NCBI GenBank assembly: GCA_036971615.1
Contig: JAYKKR010000037.1
Span: 248,001 to 312,000 of the forward strand
Direction of reading: 5' to 3'
Length of the DNA stretch: 64,000 nt
Source: Amyloporia xantha
Lineage: Eukaryota > Basidiomycota > Agaricomycetes > Polyporales > Adustoporiaceae
The notes under the pieces are model-generated. The model was not told where the DNA came from and ran no database searches. It saw nothing but the letters and a program-made list of their open reading frames with translations. The position numbers were made by a program, and so were the translations under genes. Positions 28,862 through 41,276 of the stretch are shown one piece after another; the stretch's first letter is position 1, and each line of letters begins with the position of its first letter.

Positions 28862-29394
28862 TTACTCCTTGATTTCTCGTTTATGAAACATCCCTGCAAT
28901 TCTCATATCATTGAGCTCATCCCGCACCGTCATTAAATTCGCTACTGACCAGGCAATTCGGGCATCCATTCGGCGCGATTCTTGCAGAAGAACTCTCCCT
29001 TTGGCGGCAGCTCGTCCGGTCGATCCAGGCTGCCATAGAAAACGTATGTATTCTCCCCCGCGTTTGCCCCATATTCAGTGATCCCCGACCCGCATACCCC
29101 ACAGAATTCGCGGGTGAGTTTTGTACCAGTGCCGTTATCAGATTCATGCCGCGTCGTTTGTCCCTGGGTGATGCGGAGAGCTTTCCGGGGAACTTTGGCC
29201 GTAATACCAAACTCTGAACCGGTGAACTTCTGCACGACAATATGGGTATTAGGGTGCTGTGCCCCGATCTTTGCACGGCGGGAACATACCTTGCAGTTTT
29301 TGCAATGGCATATACTCATACGGGCATCTTCTGTAGACTTCAAGTCGATTTCATAGCGGATATTACCGCAATAGCAACCGCCGTCGTAGATCAT
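28862..29394 (-). CDS. GFA-family zinc protein (Mss4-like fold)
   Basis: Protein of about 138 residues of the glutathione-dependent formaldehyde-activating (GFA) family, which has a Zn-binding Mss4-like fold. True substrate unknown; most fungal members are uncharacterised. Three exons: MIYDGGCYCGNIRYEI...CHCKNCK; then, after a 61-base intron starting gtatgt, KFTGSEFGITAKV...REFCGVCGSGITEY...YGSLDRPDELPPKGEF...WMPELPG; then, after a 56-base intron, MFHKREIKE. Zinc ligands are the CYCG, CHCKNC and CGVCG cysteines. The start at 29394 gives the family's usual length. A longer reading from 29592 is open but lacks support. A decayed relative lies at 2768-3262. Confidence 0.88.
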
Positions 29395-29864
29395 GCGGAA
29401 TTGAGATGGACGCTTGAATGGGCGATTCAGAGAATTAGCTTGTATGTTTCTAGCAGTTAAAGAGTTTGTCTTAACAACACCAAGCAGAATAGATGGGCGG
29501 CAGGACATGATTATATAAAGTATCGTTAGCAAGATATATATCGTGGTTGAATCGAAGGTGGGGCTACAGTGGCGCCTATGACGAGCATACATGCATGGAA
29601 TGCCACAATACCTTTCGTCACTTTTTAGACTTGAATTAATGGGGTTCCCACTGACAAGTGAATGCTGGTAAATCGTATATATTCTGTGGTAACAAAACAG
29701 ATGCTATCGAGACAATTCACGTATGTTGATGTATCGAACAAGATGGAGTTGAGTGTGTGCAAGGTCGGAAGAATACAACAATAGGCGTGAGATGGAGGCG
29801 CGTACAATGTACAATCCAAGTCGATATTCCAGAGTCCAATCGTCCATTATCCAATCCACACACA
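29395..29864. promoter_or_regulatory. Intergenic region of GFA gene and GDB1
   Basis: It contains the upstream region of the GFA-family gene and the 3' flank of GDB1, both on the minus strand. No specific site is recognised. Confidence 0.35.
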
Positions 29865-32800
29865 CTAGGTTGCCGTCTTGCTCAACTTGTGCACCTCTTC
29901 CAAGAAGTCAAGGAGCGTACTAGCGCTCCACGCCTGCGTATCGCACGAGTCGTGGCATAGCTCACCGTCCTTGTTCGTTAGCTCCGGAAGACCAGCCCAC
30001 GGATCGTTCTGGACATGACGACGCGGTGTCAGGATACTACGGTGGAGATGATGTAGAGTACGCGTGACATCCTGCTTTTCATTTAATATCAATCTAGGGG
30101 CAACACAGTATAGAGGAACATACCTCTTTGCCGTCACCGACCCTGGTGTCGAAATATAGGTATGCTCGCAAGAAGTAACCGAGAGGCCAACCCCACTCAG
30201 GGCCCTACAGGCAATATGGTCGTCAGCAACAGCCACAAGTTTAGTGCATCAGAACACTGACATTGTGATAATTAAGGCCTTTTGCAATGGCAGCGTCCGT
30301 GCCATCGTTGGCGTTGTCATAATATGGCCGATATTGCAGGTCGATCGGGTCCAAGGTCTTCATGCCCAGGGGCGCCTTGAGAATCTGATCCGCAAGCTTA
30401 AGCGCTCCCAGAGCATGTTCTTCGTCAAACAGCTCTGGGGCGACAGTCATCGCGATGGGAAAGTTGGGTCGGAATTGATAGTCTGACCATTCTCGGCCAG
30501 CACCAGACCCATACACGTCTTTATAGATTCCTCTCCGATTGATCAAGCTGGGGTTGACGTTGTACTTGGCATCGTCAGCAGAATCTGCAATAAAAGAGTC
30601 ATGACGTGAATTCCTAGAGGTATCATCACTGCGCACCAGAGGGAACATAGTAACATGCCTCGAATGAGGTCTGCAGAAGGTTTCCCCACTCTTTATATGT
30701 GACTAGCCGCCGCTCGCCACCAACTAATCAACATCTGTCAGGACTGCTCGGGAAGAACATGCATCGACGACGTACTTTCAGCCTGCACGCCCTTGAACGG
30801 GAACTTGCCAGCGCTCGAAAGTTGATCCAACCACCTCAAGGTGCTCTTGAGTAACCCCGTGATCTCTACAGGCGCACCGTCCCTTGGGGTGCCCGGGCGC
30901 CCCTTCGTACCTGCCTTGATCGACTCGCCCATCTTATCCATCCACGTTCCACAATTGTGCTGGTTCCCTCCGAATATCAAGCCAGTTTCCCAGTCCACTC
31001 TGATGTCAATGTTGAACCCCTCATCATTCATCTGCATGTCTAAATTCGGACCAGCATTATACTCGCGGAAGGAAATGCCATCGGCATGGCGCTGCAGAAT
31101 CTCCTGGATAATTTCCGCAACGGTACTTGAATACGCGTACGCCCGGGGGTCGTTCCATGGAACCCAAGTATCGTCCTGAGGAAAGCGTCGTTTCACCGGT
31201 TCTGAGAGTAAAGCAAGTCCGTCGGGCGCGCTATGGACGTATTCTTGAATATTCTGCAACATCCACCACGGTGAGTCTCGGGAGTTGTATCTGTCAAAAG
31301 GCATCACTATATCTCTTCGCGGTGGATAAACACTTAGGCTACCTTGGATTGCGAACAGAGTCAAGGAGATTAGGAATCAAGCCATGCTTCAAAGTCGATG
31401 CGAAGGCCAGAATGTGAGCTTTTGCGCCCACAAAGTTTCCAGTCGTTAAGAACAGCCCGCGAAGCGAGATGAAAACATCACGTCCCCAGCACCTGGCCCA
31501 TCCAGTGGCAAAATGCGGTAAACCAGCTGCCAGAGATGGTGTGGGTTTTCCCGGGTCCAACGACGCAGATTGGACCATCCCGTGCATCTGGATAGAGCAC
31601 AGCGCAAGATCCTGCGTGAAGCCATGCCCACCTGACACGAACTCCGAACATTGTTCGATCGCGAGCCGACGGGCAGCCTTATATGCCTCTGATATTACGA
31701 TCGCGAAATATTTCGGGCGCAGGAAAGGCGGGACGCTCCCCTTAATCCTATCGAAACGCTCCTTGAACCATTGTGCAGGCTTTGTAAGATTCGGGAACGT
31801 ATCAACTTGGCTGTGACAAGCAGTAAGTCCAAGCCAAGAAACTATGAACAAGTCAAAATACACATACCTTGATAACCTGGAGTAGACATAATCCAACGCC
31901 CATGTGCCCTCTCTCAGGTGACAGCACAGCGGATGTCCAAGGTCATTATACCTCATGATATGTCGTAATGGATGCATCCACCCCTCCAATCCACAATACA
32001 CCAAGTTTCCTAAACCTGGGACAGCGTAAATGCCGATCTCGCCTCCTGTGGCATCACGTTCCTCTCCGTCGGCACGGTATAGCAGGGCGTTGAGATCAAC
32101 AAGGTTCAGCGCATCAAACGCTTCCTCCGCGCCCGCCGCGCAGAATGTGTCCAGCGTGGTATCGAGATTCTGCAAGTGCGTCTCAAACAGCATGATGCTG
32201 CCAGGAGGGAAAGACTCCGGTACGGTGACTTCAGCATATGGGCCTTCATGATCGAGTCCTTGCGGCACCACCACGGCCGGCGTTTCGACTAGTTTTCCCG
32301 GAAGACCACGCAGGGTCTTGGCGTCCTGGTCGATCTCATATGATGAGATATCGATCTGCGCACCGTAGATAAACTTCGCCTTGGTCCCGCGAAGCTTAAT
32401 CGGGCTGACTGTGAACGACAAGTCAGCGACGACTAGCAAACACGAAACATGAAGCATACTCCATCCACGATCTTTGGATCCCTTTGAGAAGGCTGTATGC
32501 GCAACGAGAAGGTAGCCCTTCTGCGTCGCCGGCTGGACTCTGTGCAGAACAATGTACTGGGCGCAAAGTCAGTTTCAACTCCAGTAGCAAAAGAAGTTCT
32601 AGAGCGTACATCGTTCTCCTGATGAACATGTCCTTCCTCGAACCCATCAAGGGCCATCTCTGTATGCAACGCATTCAACACTCGCTTAGCTCTCGCGAAC
32701 CCACTCCCCTCTCCAAGGCCCGTTACCTCGTACTTCCTCTTCTCTCCGACTAGATCGAGCAACTTGGGGTACAAGTCGTCGAAGCCCTTTACTGACCCAA

Positions 32801-35470
32801 TTGCAGAGTACGAGAAGGTGACCAATGCCCCCGTGGACAGTGCATCCTCTGCAGACCGTTTATGCAAGTATGTCTCGTTGTCGTGTGTCAGATCATAGAA
32901 TAGCGCATGGGGTGCCGAGCCATTATGAGGGATGACGATACAGGGACGTGTTGGCCCCTTACCGGTGGGTGGCGGCAGCTCCTCCTTACTTGTGACGCAC
33001 GCGCTGTCCATCGACCCTGCGGGTATAGAGGTTCAATATCTACCTGGGGATCAGATTGATATAGAGAAATAATCTCACCAATCGGTTTTCCCAGTCCATG
33101 GCGATACAGCAGCCTCGAAAATTCCTTCGGGTCCCACGCATTCCCGGCCTCCCTGATCAAGCTGTTCAGACCCAACCGACTCACAAACAACTTATCCGTC
33201 TCCTCGCTTCCCGTAAACAACTCTGCGCACACATAGAGGTCGGGATTCGTCACGCGTGCCGCATCCAGCAACGTCACACCAACATGCAGCGGGGTAGAGT
33301 GGCAGTTATCTATCCGGAAGCCCGAAAACGTGCGCGCGAGCGAGGTGACATACGTCGTCATGTGCTCCCAAAGCCACGGATTTGCTGAGGGGCCGTCTCC
33401 ATAACGCAGCTTGACGCAGTCGCCCCAAACGATGACTTCGCGGCGAAGGTAGGATTTGGAGGGCGGGAGCGCAAAGTTCGCGAGAGGGTCAGCGTTCCAG
33501 ATCCACCCATTGTTCGCAACAGAATACTTCTGCAGATCCCCATTCTTACTCTGCAGACGTGTAAAATATGATTCAACCAGGGGTAGCCTGTCTCAGTGCG
33601 TCAGATCCACATATCAACTTCATATAGAGCACTTACTTCTCGGTGATAGGCCCCAGCTTCGGGCCATTGTCATCCAGGCGCGTGTACTTCAACCTGTTTT
33701 TTATGTTGTCGAGAGCCACCTTGGTATCGTCCTCCCATTCCTGATAGAGCGGAACGTTCAACACGTCCACAACACGTACCCACGCGTCGGCAAGCGCATC
33801 ACTGTCCTCTCCTAGACTGACGAACGCCGCTTTAACAAAGCCCGCAGCAACTGGGCCGTCGATGAACGTGCCAAACTTCTTCTCGAGCTTCCGCAGGCCG
33901 TGAACCTTCCCAGATCCACGCATAATCTCAGCAAGCTCGGCAACATCCTTTTGAGCGACCTCTGGACCGTCCCATGCAGTTAATTCCCCGCTGTCAAGGG
34001 CGGCCTTCACGGAAGCACGCTCTTTCGTGACGTCGAGAACGTAATATTGCCACATGTTCAGTTCCTTCAGGTAGTCATGAAACCCTCCCACGAGCGCGTC
34101 GGCATCCGCCTGTGAGTTAACGCTTGTTGGGAATCCCTTTGACGCAAGAAGACCGGAGAACCGAAGCATAGCATCATCGAGTTCCAGCGCCGGCGTTAGA
34201 TGTGGTGTATTGGCAGGGCTATATCCTATTAGGTGACAGTTAATATCGATATATGCTACTTGAACAGAAGAATTGTATAACGCACCGGCTTCTGGATGAT
34301 CAAGTAGCCATGGGCTGTCGTTGGCAGTGTGGTTCAGTACCACATCAGTCAAACTCAACAGCCCATACTCGTTCTTGGCAATTTGGAGCATCTCCTCCAG
34401 CTTCGACGTGCCTCCATCCGAACCTAAGTCCTTCTTGCCGCCAGAAAACATCGATGGGTCATACACAAGTTGATTCCGGATGGAATACGGACTATCGCTC
34501 TCCCCACGTTCCTGGAGCGGAGTCCAATGAATCATGTTGTATCCCCTCGCACTGCTCTCTGCCAGGTATTCCCGCCAATCGCTCATGGGACCCATCCATT
34601 TCGACACCAGCGTCAGGATCGAGAGGCCATCGAGAGGAAGGTTGACCCAGTCGGATTGAACCGCGCCGCCCTTTTCAGAGACTGTCCCATCCGAAGCCAG
34701 GATGGGCGTGCGTGCCTTGGTGCGGAGGATAGGGTCGATATTGAAATAGCCTTCACGACCTTTCACGCGCGACCCGGCTTCCTCACCATCATATTCAACC
34801 CAGTACGCAAATGCGCCCGCATGTGAGATCGGTAGATCAATCTGGATCGATTTAGAGAAATTTGTAGGCAGTCTGTGTCGGAGGATTAGGCAAAGGTAGA
34901 CCAGTAGCTATAAATTATGCCTACTTTCGTTCGGCAAAGCGATCACGCGCAAAGGCACCTCCATCGAGAGGAAAATTGGTCTTAAACACACCGTTTTTAG
35001 ATGCTGGCGTGCCGGCTTCGAGAGAAACGCGCAGGATATACGGAGTTGTAGCAGGAGGAAGACGCATATACTGAACAGAAGGGTCAACATACAGTCCACA
35101 TCAGGACATACACCACCAAAACACGTCAAACGCGGACAGTTTCCCCAACTCAAGTGCTTATCACAGGCTCTGATCCACGCCATCTCGCCGCATCGCCATG
35201 CTCATTACAGGTAATGAAGGAACGGTACTCAACAGCTGTTTCCTTGCTGGGACCACCATCCGGTTCCAACCGCAATTCATGCACATGGACTGGCTTTTCG
35301 CCCGCCTTGAATGCAGACTCGAAGAAGTCGATGCCCTCATCAGCTGGAGTCTTGGGTGTCTTGGGCGTCTTGGGAGTCGTCGGCGAAGTTGAGCTCGAGC
35401 CAGGTGCGCGCGACGACTTGCTGCTATTGGGTATCTTGAGCGTAGACTTAGGTTTCTTGGACTTAGACAT
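29865..35470 (-). CDS. GDB1: Glycogen debranching enzyme
   Basis: Bifunctional 4-alpha-glucanotransferase and amylo-1,6-glucosidase that removes branches of cytosolic glycogen. About ten exons. The N-terminus MSKSKKPKSTLKI carries a Ser/Thr/Pro-rich lead, then VHVHELRLEPDGGPSKE. The first intron joins ..EYRSFIT to YMRLPPATTPYILRVSLEAG. The GH13-type transferase part shows DVVLNHTANDSPWLLDHPEA, FRIDNCHSTP (nucleophile Asp) and CAELFTGSEETD (acid/base Glu). The GH133 glucosidase part shows LDPGKPTPS, GWARCWGRDVFISLRGLF, GGNQHNCGTWMDKMG and the C-terminal segment GPEWGWPLGYFLRAYLYFD. The stop is tag at 29865. All key motifs are present. Exon borders inside are approximate, but every junction I checked keeps the frame. 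Confidence 0.92.
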
Positions 35471-36300
35471 AGCAAAAAAATATCGGGGGGAGGGGGGAGT
35501 CAAGTACGAAGGAGAGACGCGTTCTGGTCTCTTATATGCCTGGAACGAACAGAGACCCCTCCAACATGTCCGGCGACGAACCAATCGCGACGCGTGCCCC
35601 GCTGACGTCACAGTACATGTGTGCTCACGTGCTGATCTACCCCGCATCGACGCGACGCGTACCGCGGCCTAGCGATTTGTCCACTTGGTTTGAGACGGCG
35701 ATGCTCCGCACGCCCGAATCCAAATGACCTTAGACTGTGCCCTTCACGGTTGCCGGACCTTCATCTTAGTACCCATCACGTCGCAATACCATCAGCTCAT
35801 AAGTCAATGTAATTAGACGTAGCGTGAATTAGACAGGGAGAAAGGTTCATTGCTGCGTCTAGTTTTATAGAGCCAGGGTTGCAATTCGCTTTTGGGCAGT
35901 CAAGCTTCTACCTATTATCAAAGGGTAAAGATGCTACCATTGTTCACCCTTACATCCTGCTCCTCGTTGAGAACCGTCTGGAGCGGAATCCGACGCGATC
36001 GTGAACAGCTCCCGCGGCCGCGAGGACGACGCGAGCGGGTCCAGCGGTGCATGTGAGTACGACCCAGCCCACAGAACAGCACTGATACCAACACTAAGTC
36101 AAGCACTGGCAGCAGCAAAGTGACGACTCTGACGAGGATGAAGTTCCTACTTGAGATAAAATCATATAGCACCACGTGGCAACCGAATGCGAGCACCATT
36201 CACGTGAAATACACGTGAGTGGTTTCCACATACCACGTGACGCAGTCAAACGATACGTCTACCCAGAATGTCCTGTCCACGGGGAGGTTTGTTCCCTGAA
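35471..36300 (-). promoter_or_regulatory. Upstream region of GDB1 with CRE and CACGTG sites
   Basis: A perfect CRE-like palindrome tgacgtca lies at 35603-35610, 133 bases before the GDB1 start. Four CACGTG palindromes lie at 36173, 36201, 36212 and 36234. The first would suit a cAMP- or stress-linked bZIP factor, the others bHLH factors (Pho4/Cbf1/Sre type). Binding is inferred from the motifs only. Confidence 0.5.
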
Positions 36301-39300
36301 CAGGGCACCGGAACGCGGGACGTCACGCATCTGCGCCTTAGTGACACACCGTCACGCCGCACACTGGAGCTTTCAGCGCTTGATTGGTCCTGCCACCGCC
36401 GTCTCCTAAGTGTCGGGCGGCGGCACCACTGACTCCGCTGGGTTAATGGCCTCGCATTCCACTTCTGAGTTACTGCTAGACGTAGACCATGACGGTAGCG
36501 GGGGATACTGAGTGCGATGGCGCCCTCCCAGGCTACTACAATATTAATACTAAATTAAGTTTCAATTAATCATTAAGTAATATCCTCTATCTCCCAGTCT
36601 GTGGTCGCCGCCGGCCGCAGCGTCTGCACTCTGACTGTCCGCGCAAAAGGCATCCACGATAGGACGTACAGACGGTGGTCAGGGGCCGCTGTCTTAATGT
36701 GGCCTGACGCACTGGGACGTCTGACGGTCAAAGCAACTCTGTGGCCAGTCTGTGGCCCTCCCCCTATAGTCACATCTGTCACATCACCAGGCACGGTTCC
36801 GGGAACATGTCCACGGAACATGTTCCGTGAACAAATCTCCTAGCGGACAGGACGTTCTCCGTCTACCGCTTCCAACAGCTTACAAAACCTATTCAAAAAT
36901 TGGCACAGACATGGACAACAGAATAAGTAGGCTCGCTTCGAATGCGTGGACTCCTAGGAGCAAAAGTGCAAAGTCAAAGTGAGAAACATCACCTGGAAAC
37001 AAACAAGAACGTGACCGCTTAAACGTTTCGGTTCCAACGAGGGTGGAGCCCTTACATAAGCACACTCACCGTACATCCATTGATAACCAAATGACAGGTC
37101 ATTTGGGAAAGCAGCTCAGGATTTACCATCCAGTCGCCAAGCGTATATCGACTAGAAAGATCTGTATCCGTATTTAATGTACTGCAGAACAGCATGGCAC
37201 ACATATTCAACGCGTCAAACGGGCAAGGATCAGGAGTATGACAGTCAGTATAACAGATGCGAGAAATTACGCCACAACATACATCTAGACGTGCTTCAGA
37301 GACAACGTAACATACGTAACGATCTAGGAGATGGGGTGGCAAGAATATCCCGCGCCACACTCCTCATTGACACGCTTGATCTCAGACCGTATGAGCGATG
37401 GCTGCTCGCTCTACGTCGACACGCGACACGAGCTCCTTACGATGGGTATACGGAATATATCCGAGCCACTATAAATGTATGTTAATGTTTTTGTTATACA
37501 TGAGGATATTCTCCACCGAAGATGACTGACCGAAGTCTCGAAGGGAACTGAGTCCCATCCGAGGAAAATCGGGACTTGCCCCATCCAAGAGATGCCATGT
37601 CCCGGGACTACCGTAGGAATAATCACCAACCCTGACACTGAAATTTAAAATTGGTACAGCTGAGACCTAATATCGGGACAGGAGCTGGTCCTGTCCGAAC
37701 AGTGGGTAGATATTGCCCTACAGCCAAGCTTGAGGCTCAACATACTGTTCAGGTTACTGTGAAAGACACCACTCACAGTAGACGACAACGGGGAGGGGCA
37801 GCAAAATTATGCTCAACTACTATTCGGACATGGCCGGAGCAGTTTACCGTCGTCAGTACCAGCGCGCATAGTCAACGAGCAGTGACAGATAGACAGCCTG
37901 AGACATATGGTGAAATCAAACGTCGCTGCCAAAGCTGCAGGAGGGCCGTCTACAGTAGTCAATCAGGCCATTACCAGCCTTCATGCCTCGGATTCAGAGA
38001 CTGATTAATGAGGAGTTACTGGTGGTGGTACTAGTAGACAACTGACCATGCCAGTGGCGGCCAGGACGGAGGAGCGCTGGGTCAGTTCGGAAGTCACCGA
38101 ACTACGGGCGCCAATCGAGTTGGATCAATCAAACGATTCAAACCAGTTATCTATACTACAAGAGCCGTGGACGTTTTCGCACGGTAGACAAAGACGTTAT
38201 CTCATTGGCTCAGACACGTAGACAAAGATAATATCTGATTGGCTGACGCGTCCCGACTCGAGACGCCCACGCACCCTCCGTCATTCGTCGCGGCCATATG
38301 ACTCTGGAAGCGCAACGGCTCGAAATACTCTTCCACATACATACATGCACAACTGCGCGTCTCTCCTGTGTCTCTCATCGCGGCTATTTAACTCTGGAAG
38401 CACGAAGGCTTGCTATATTCAGTATCCGCTCTCTTAGACTGAATCTCCTGCAGCTGCAGCCTGAGCCAGAGCCGACTTCGAAAGACTGTATATTGGACGG
38501 TCCTTTGTGTGACCCGTGACGCACTTGCAACTGTGCATGAAACAACCGGCGAATATTAATAGTAGAAAACTCATCCCTTTCTCCAATAGTACTTTTACTG
38601 AGCAGATGACCTGCAGAGAGTACTGGGGTTACAGCGCGACCTCCTGCATACTGTAATCACAACACCACACTCAGAGAATGTACGATAACTGACCCCTCGA
38701 GTCGGCTATAGCACCTCAGGGGCAGCCTTCGAACTGTCAATCGCGAGGTCATTGGCGCGGCCATGAACGGGAACGGCTACAATGGGCGAATGAGGCTTTA
38801 CCAACGTACACAATCCGGGTACATACCAGCTCTAATGTCCAATCGTGCCGTCGCATCGCAATAACTGGCTTCGCAGACTACGGTATCAGGACGGTTGACA
38901 ATCGATGATTGGAAGCTCAACACGGTAATGTGTCCCCCTCTTGCATCACCCTTGCAGTCTGTTCGTGTACTGATGTTGTCGATATCGTTCATCTACAGCA
39001 ACACCTGTCTGGCATGCGTATCACGATGTCAGTACTGAATAAACATATTATTCTTTGTTCGTTATCCAACACTGCCCGGGGTTTATGCTGAGGCTGTGGC
39101 TCTGGTGACTGATTGTTGGCATTCACTTACCATGACTCTCGGACATCTTGACTTACCTTTCTATACACGCCCGACCCTAAAGTGCTCCACTGCTCTGTTT
39201 CTTCTCACAAAAGCAGAAGGAGATCGGCGCTGGTATTCTTGAATTTGTTTTCTAATAGTACTTTGCTGAAGCATCTCATCAGGCCGGGTCTCTTCTATCC

Positions 39301-40023
39301 AACTGACAGTGGCAACCTATTCACAAAAACCTTTCCTGTATGCGCAAATATCTGGAAGATAGATGCTATGCCTAAGAACATTGGAAATATATCAGTCTGC
39401 CGTTACGTGATCAATGCAAGCCCGACAGTCCTCACAAAAGATGTTTACAAAAAGGTGCTCGCATCGACAAAGTATCTCGAAAGCAGCAGGAGCAATGCTG
39501 GCACTACAAACACGGTACGTCTACAGTCCCTTCTCACTATTGAGACTTACAACATTGGTATTCCGTTCGCAGCTCATATTTCATCATTCCTGCGAGTATC
39601 ACCTCAAGCAGAATTGTGTTGAGATTGTTCATGGGCTGTCGCTCGTGCAATGCTGAATATGTCATACACAAGGGACCACAAAACCGACCACCGTTAGGTG
39701 GATGGCTGAGTGGCCACCTTACATGAGACCTGGCATATATATCTACGTGTTTGACTTAGCCTACGGTTGCCTGCCAGTGTGTGAGTCTGTTCGGCTGTAG
39801 CCTGTATGAACATGAGCTTTGAACTACGATATTGAATTCTTCCACTTCCACAAATGGGCACGGGGCCACGAAGCTGACCACCGCAAGGTGGGCAGCTGAG
39901 TGGCCCTTTGTGAGACTTCTGATACTTCACTGAGGGTATGACTGCCTGTCCGAATTCGTAGTGCTGCTGTGAGCTTGAATTTGAAATGTAAATATAAACT
40001 GCCCTCTCAGATTCTTTCATATT
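36301..40023. other. Gene-poor stretch with short repeats
   Basis: I see no convincing gene in 3.7 kb. An open frame of 146 codons at 39182-39622 shows no known motif. Repeats: a perfect 18-base palindrome at 36812-36829; two related 40-base blocks with ctctggaagc at about 38290 and 38380; repeated cacgtagacaaaga near 38200; and two diverged direct copies of about 160 bases at 39670-39830 and 39840-39990, each with gaccaccg..aggtgg and tgagtggcc. The stretch may be a decayed transposon region ending at the Helitron-like terminus. Confidence 0.45.
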
Positions 40024-40065
40024 TTCACTGAAAGCCCGTAGCGAAGCACGGGTAACTGCTAGTGT
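40024..40065 (+). mobile_element. Helitron-like 3' terminus
   Basis: The sequence agcccgtagcgaagcacggg can form a short CCCGT/ACGGG hairpin and is followed ten bases later by ctagt. Helitrons end in a hairpin and CTRR and insert before T. The matching 5' end and any Rep/helicase gene were not found, so only the terminus is claimed. It lies about 90 bases before the SGF73 start. Confidence 0.5.
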
Positions 40066-40153
40066 ATGTACAAGCCTGAGCCACAACTTCCAGTATAGCT
40101 AGTCTCGTCCTCAATTGCAAACGACTGCACTCTCGAGACAGCCTCGATTTATC

Positions 40154-41276
40154 ATGGCCGTCAGACTGAAGCCAAGTCTCTCTCCTGATCCACCACCCTT
40201 TTCGTGGGACACCGCGCCCACGACGCCACCGACTCCCTCAGATGTCGACTCGCCTCCATCTCCGCCCACCTCCTGGCTCCCTGACCGGGACATGAAGATA
40301 TTCGGGGCTGAACCACTAAAGCAGGAGATTGGCATCGTGAAGTGCAAGGACTGCAGTAAACCCATACTGAAGAGCGCCTTCGCCGAGCATACCGGTGAGC
40401 CGCCATCTGGCACCACTTGCTCTTTTCACCTAACCTGTGCTCTTGTTTCATGTAGACAAATGTGGGCAGAATCGCGGTGCGGGGAAGAAAGGCGTGAAGG
40501 GAAAAGCGTCTGCCGCTCCCGAAGCGGATGATGCGTCCAAGAAGGGAAAGAAACGCAAGGCTGAAGACGACCCGCTCGAGCCAGACGACGCCTCTGCTCC
40601 GAAGAAGAAGAAGCCCGCGACGAAGGTCACGAAGGGCCGCTTCAAAGGCCCCGTTGATTACGACAAACAGTGTGGTGTCATCAACGACAAGGGCCTGCCC
40701 TGCTCCCGTTCTCTCACATGCAAATCCCATTCGATGGGCGCCAAGCGCGCTGTCCAGGGCCGCTCGAAGGCCTATGACGAATTGCTGCTCGAGTGGAACC
40801 GCCTGAACAACCCGAACTTCGTCGAGCCCGCTAAAAAAGAGAGCAAGGCGGAGAGGAAGGAGAGGAAGGAGCGCGAAAAGGCGGAGAAGAAGCGCCAGGC
40901 GCTGGAGGCAGCGGCAGCGGCGGGCATCGACGTGTCAAAAAAGGGCGCAACCATCGGTCTGCCTGGCGTTTCTGTGAAGAAGGGGAAGAAGACGAATACG
41001 GCTGCTGCGGTCGCTGCCGCCGTGGTCGGGACGGGCGAGGACGCCTACGAGAACCTCGACGAGCTCGATTCGGAGGCGGAGGTGGACTCGCTTGTTCATG
41101 CCGTCCGTATTGCGCATGATCGCGGTGTGATTGGCGTGCCCCTCGCTGTTCCCTACGACTCGAGCTCATGGTTCGTCGCTCGACGGGAACGGTTACGCAA
41201 TTGTAGCCAGCTCATCGCAAGTGCGCTCATGCCGCCGCGGAACTCTGTTGGCCCTGGAGCTCCTCGGATATCTTAA
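40154..41276 (+). CDS. SGF73: SAGA-associated factor 73 (ataxin-7-like)
   Basis: Subunit of the SAGA complex that anchors the histone H2B deubiquitinase module. Two exons, joined from 40394 to 40456. The join completes the N-terminal zinc finger: [16 protein letters not shown] then TDKCGQN, C-x2-C-x11-H-x3-C. The SCA7 domain is clear: [54 protein letters not shown]. Between them lies a Lys-rich linker ([29 protein letters not shown]). A charged coiled-coil-like stretch ([20 protein letters not shown]) follows the SCA7 domain. The start is the first ATG in the frame ([12 protein letters not shown]); a longer non-ATG reading to 40115 is rejected. Confidence 0.92.

Noticed and set aside
28942..29592. 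Single-exon reading of the GFA-family gene, 216 codons
   Set aside because: It reads through two introns; splicing them restores the canonical CHCKNC-KFTGS and PELPG-MFHKREIKE junctions, and the upstream part is not family-like.
39182..39622. 146-codon plus-strand frame
   Set aside because: No motif, uncertain start, and it lies in repeat-rich, gene-poor DNA.
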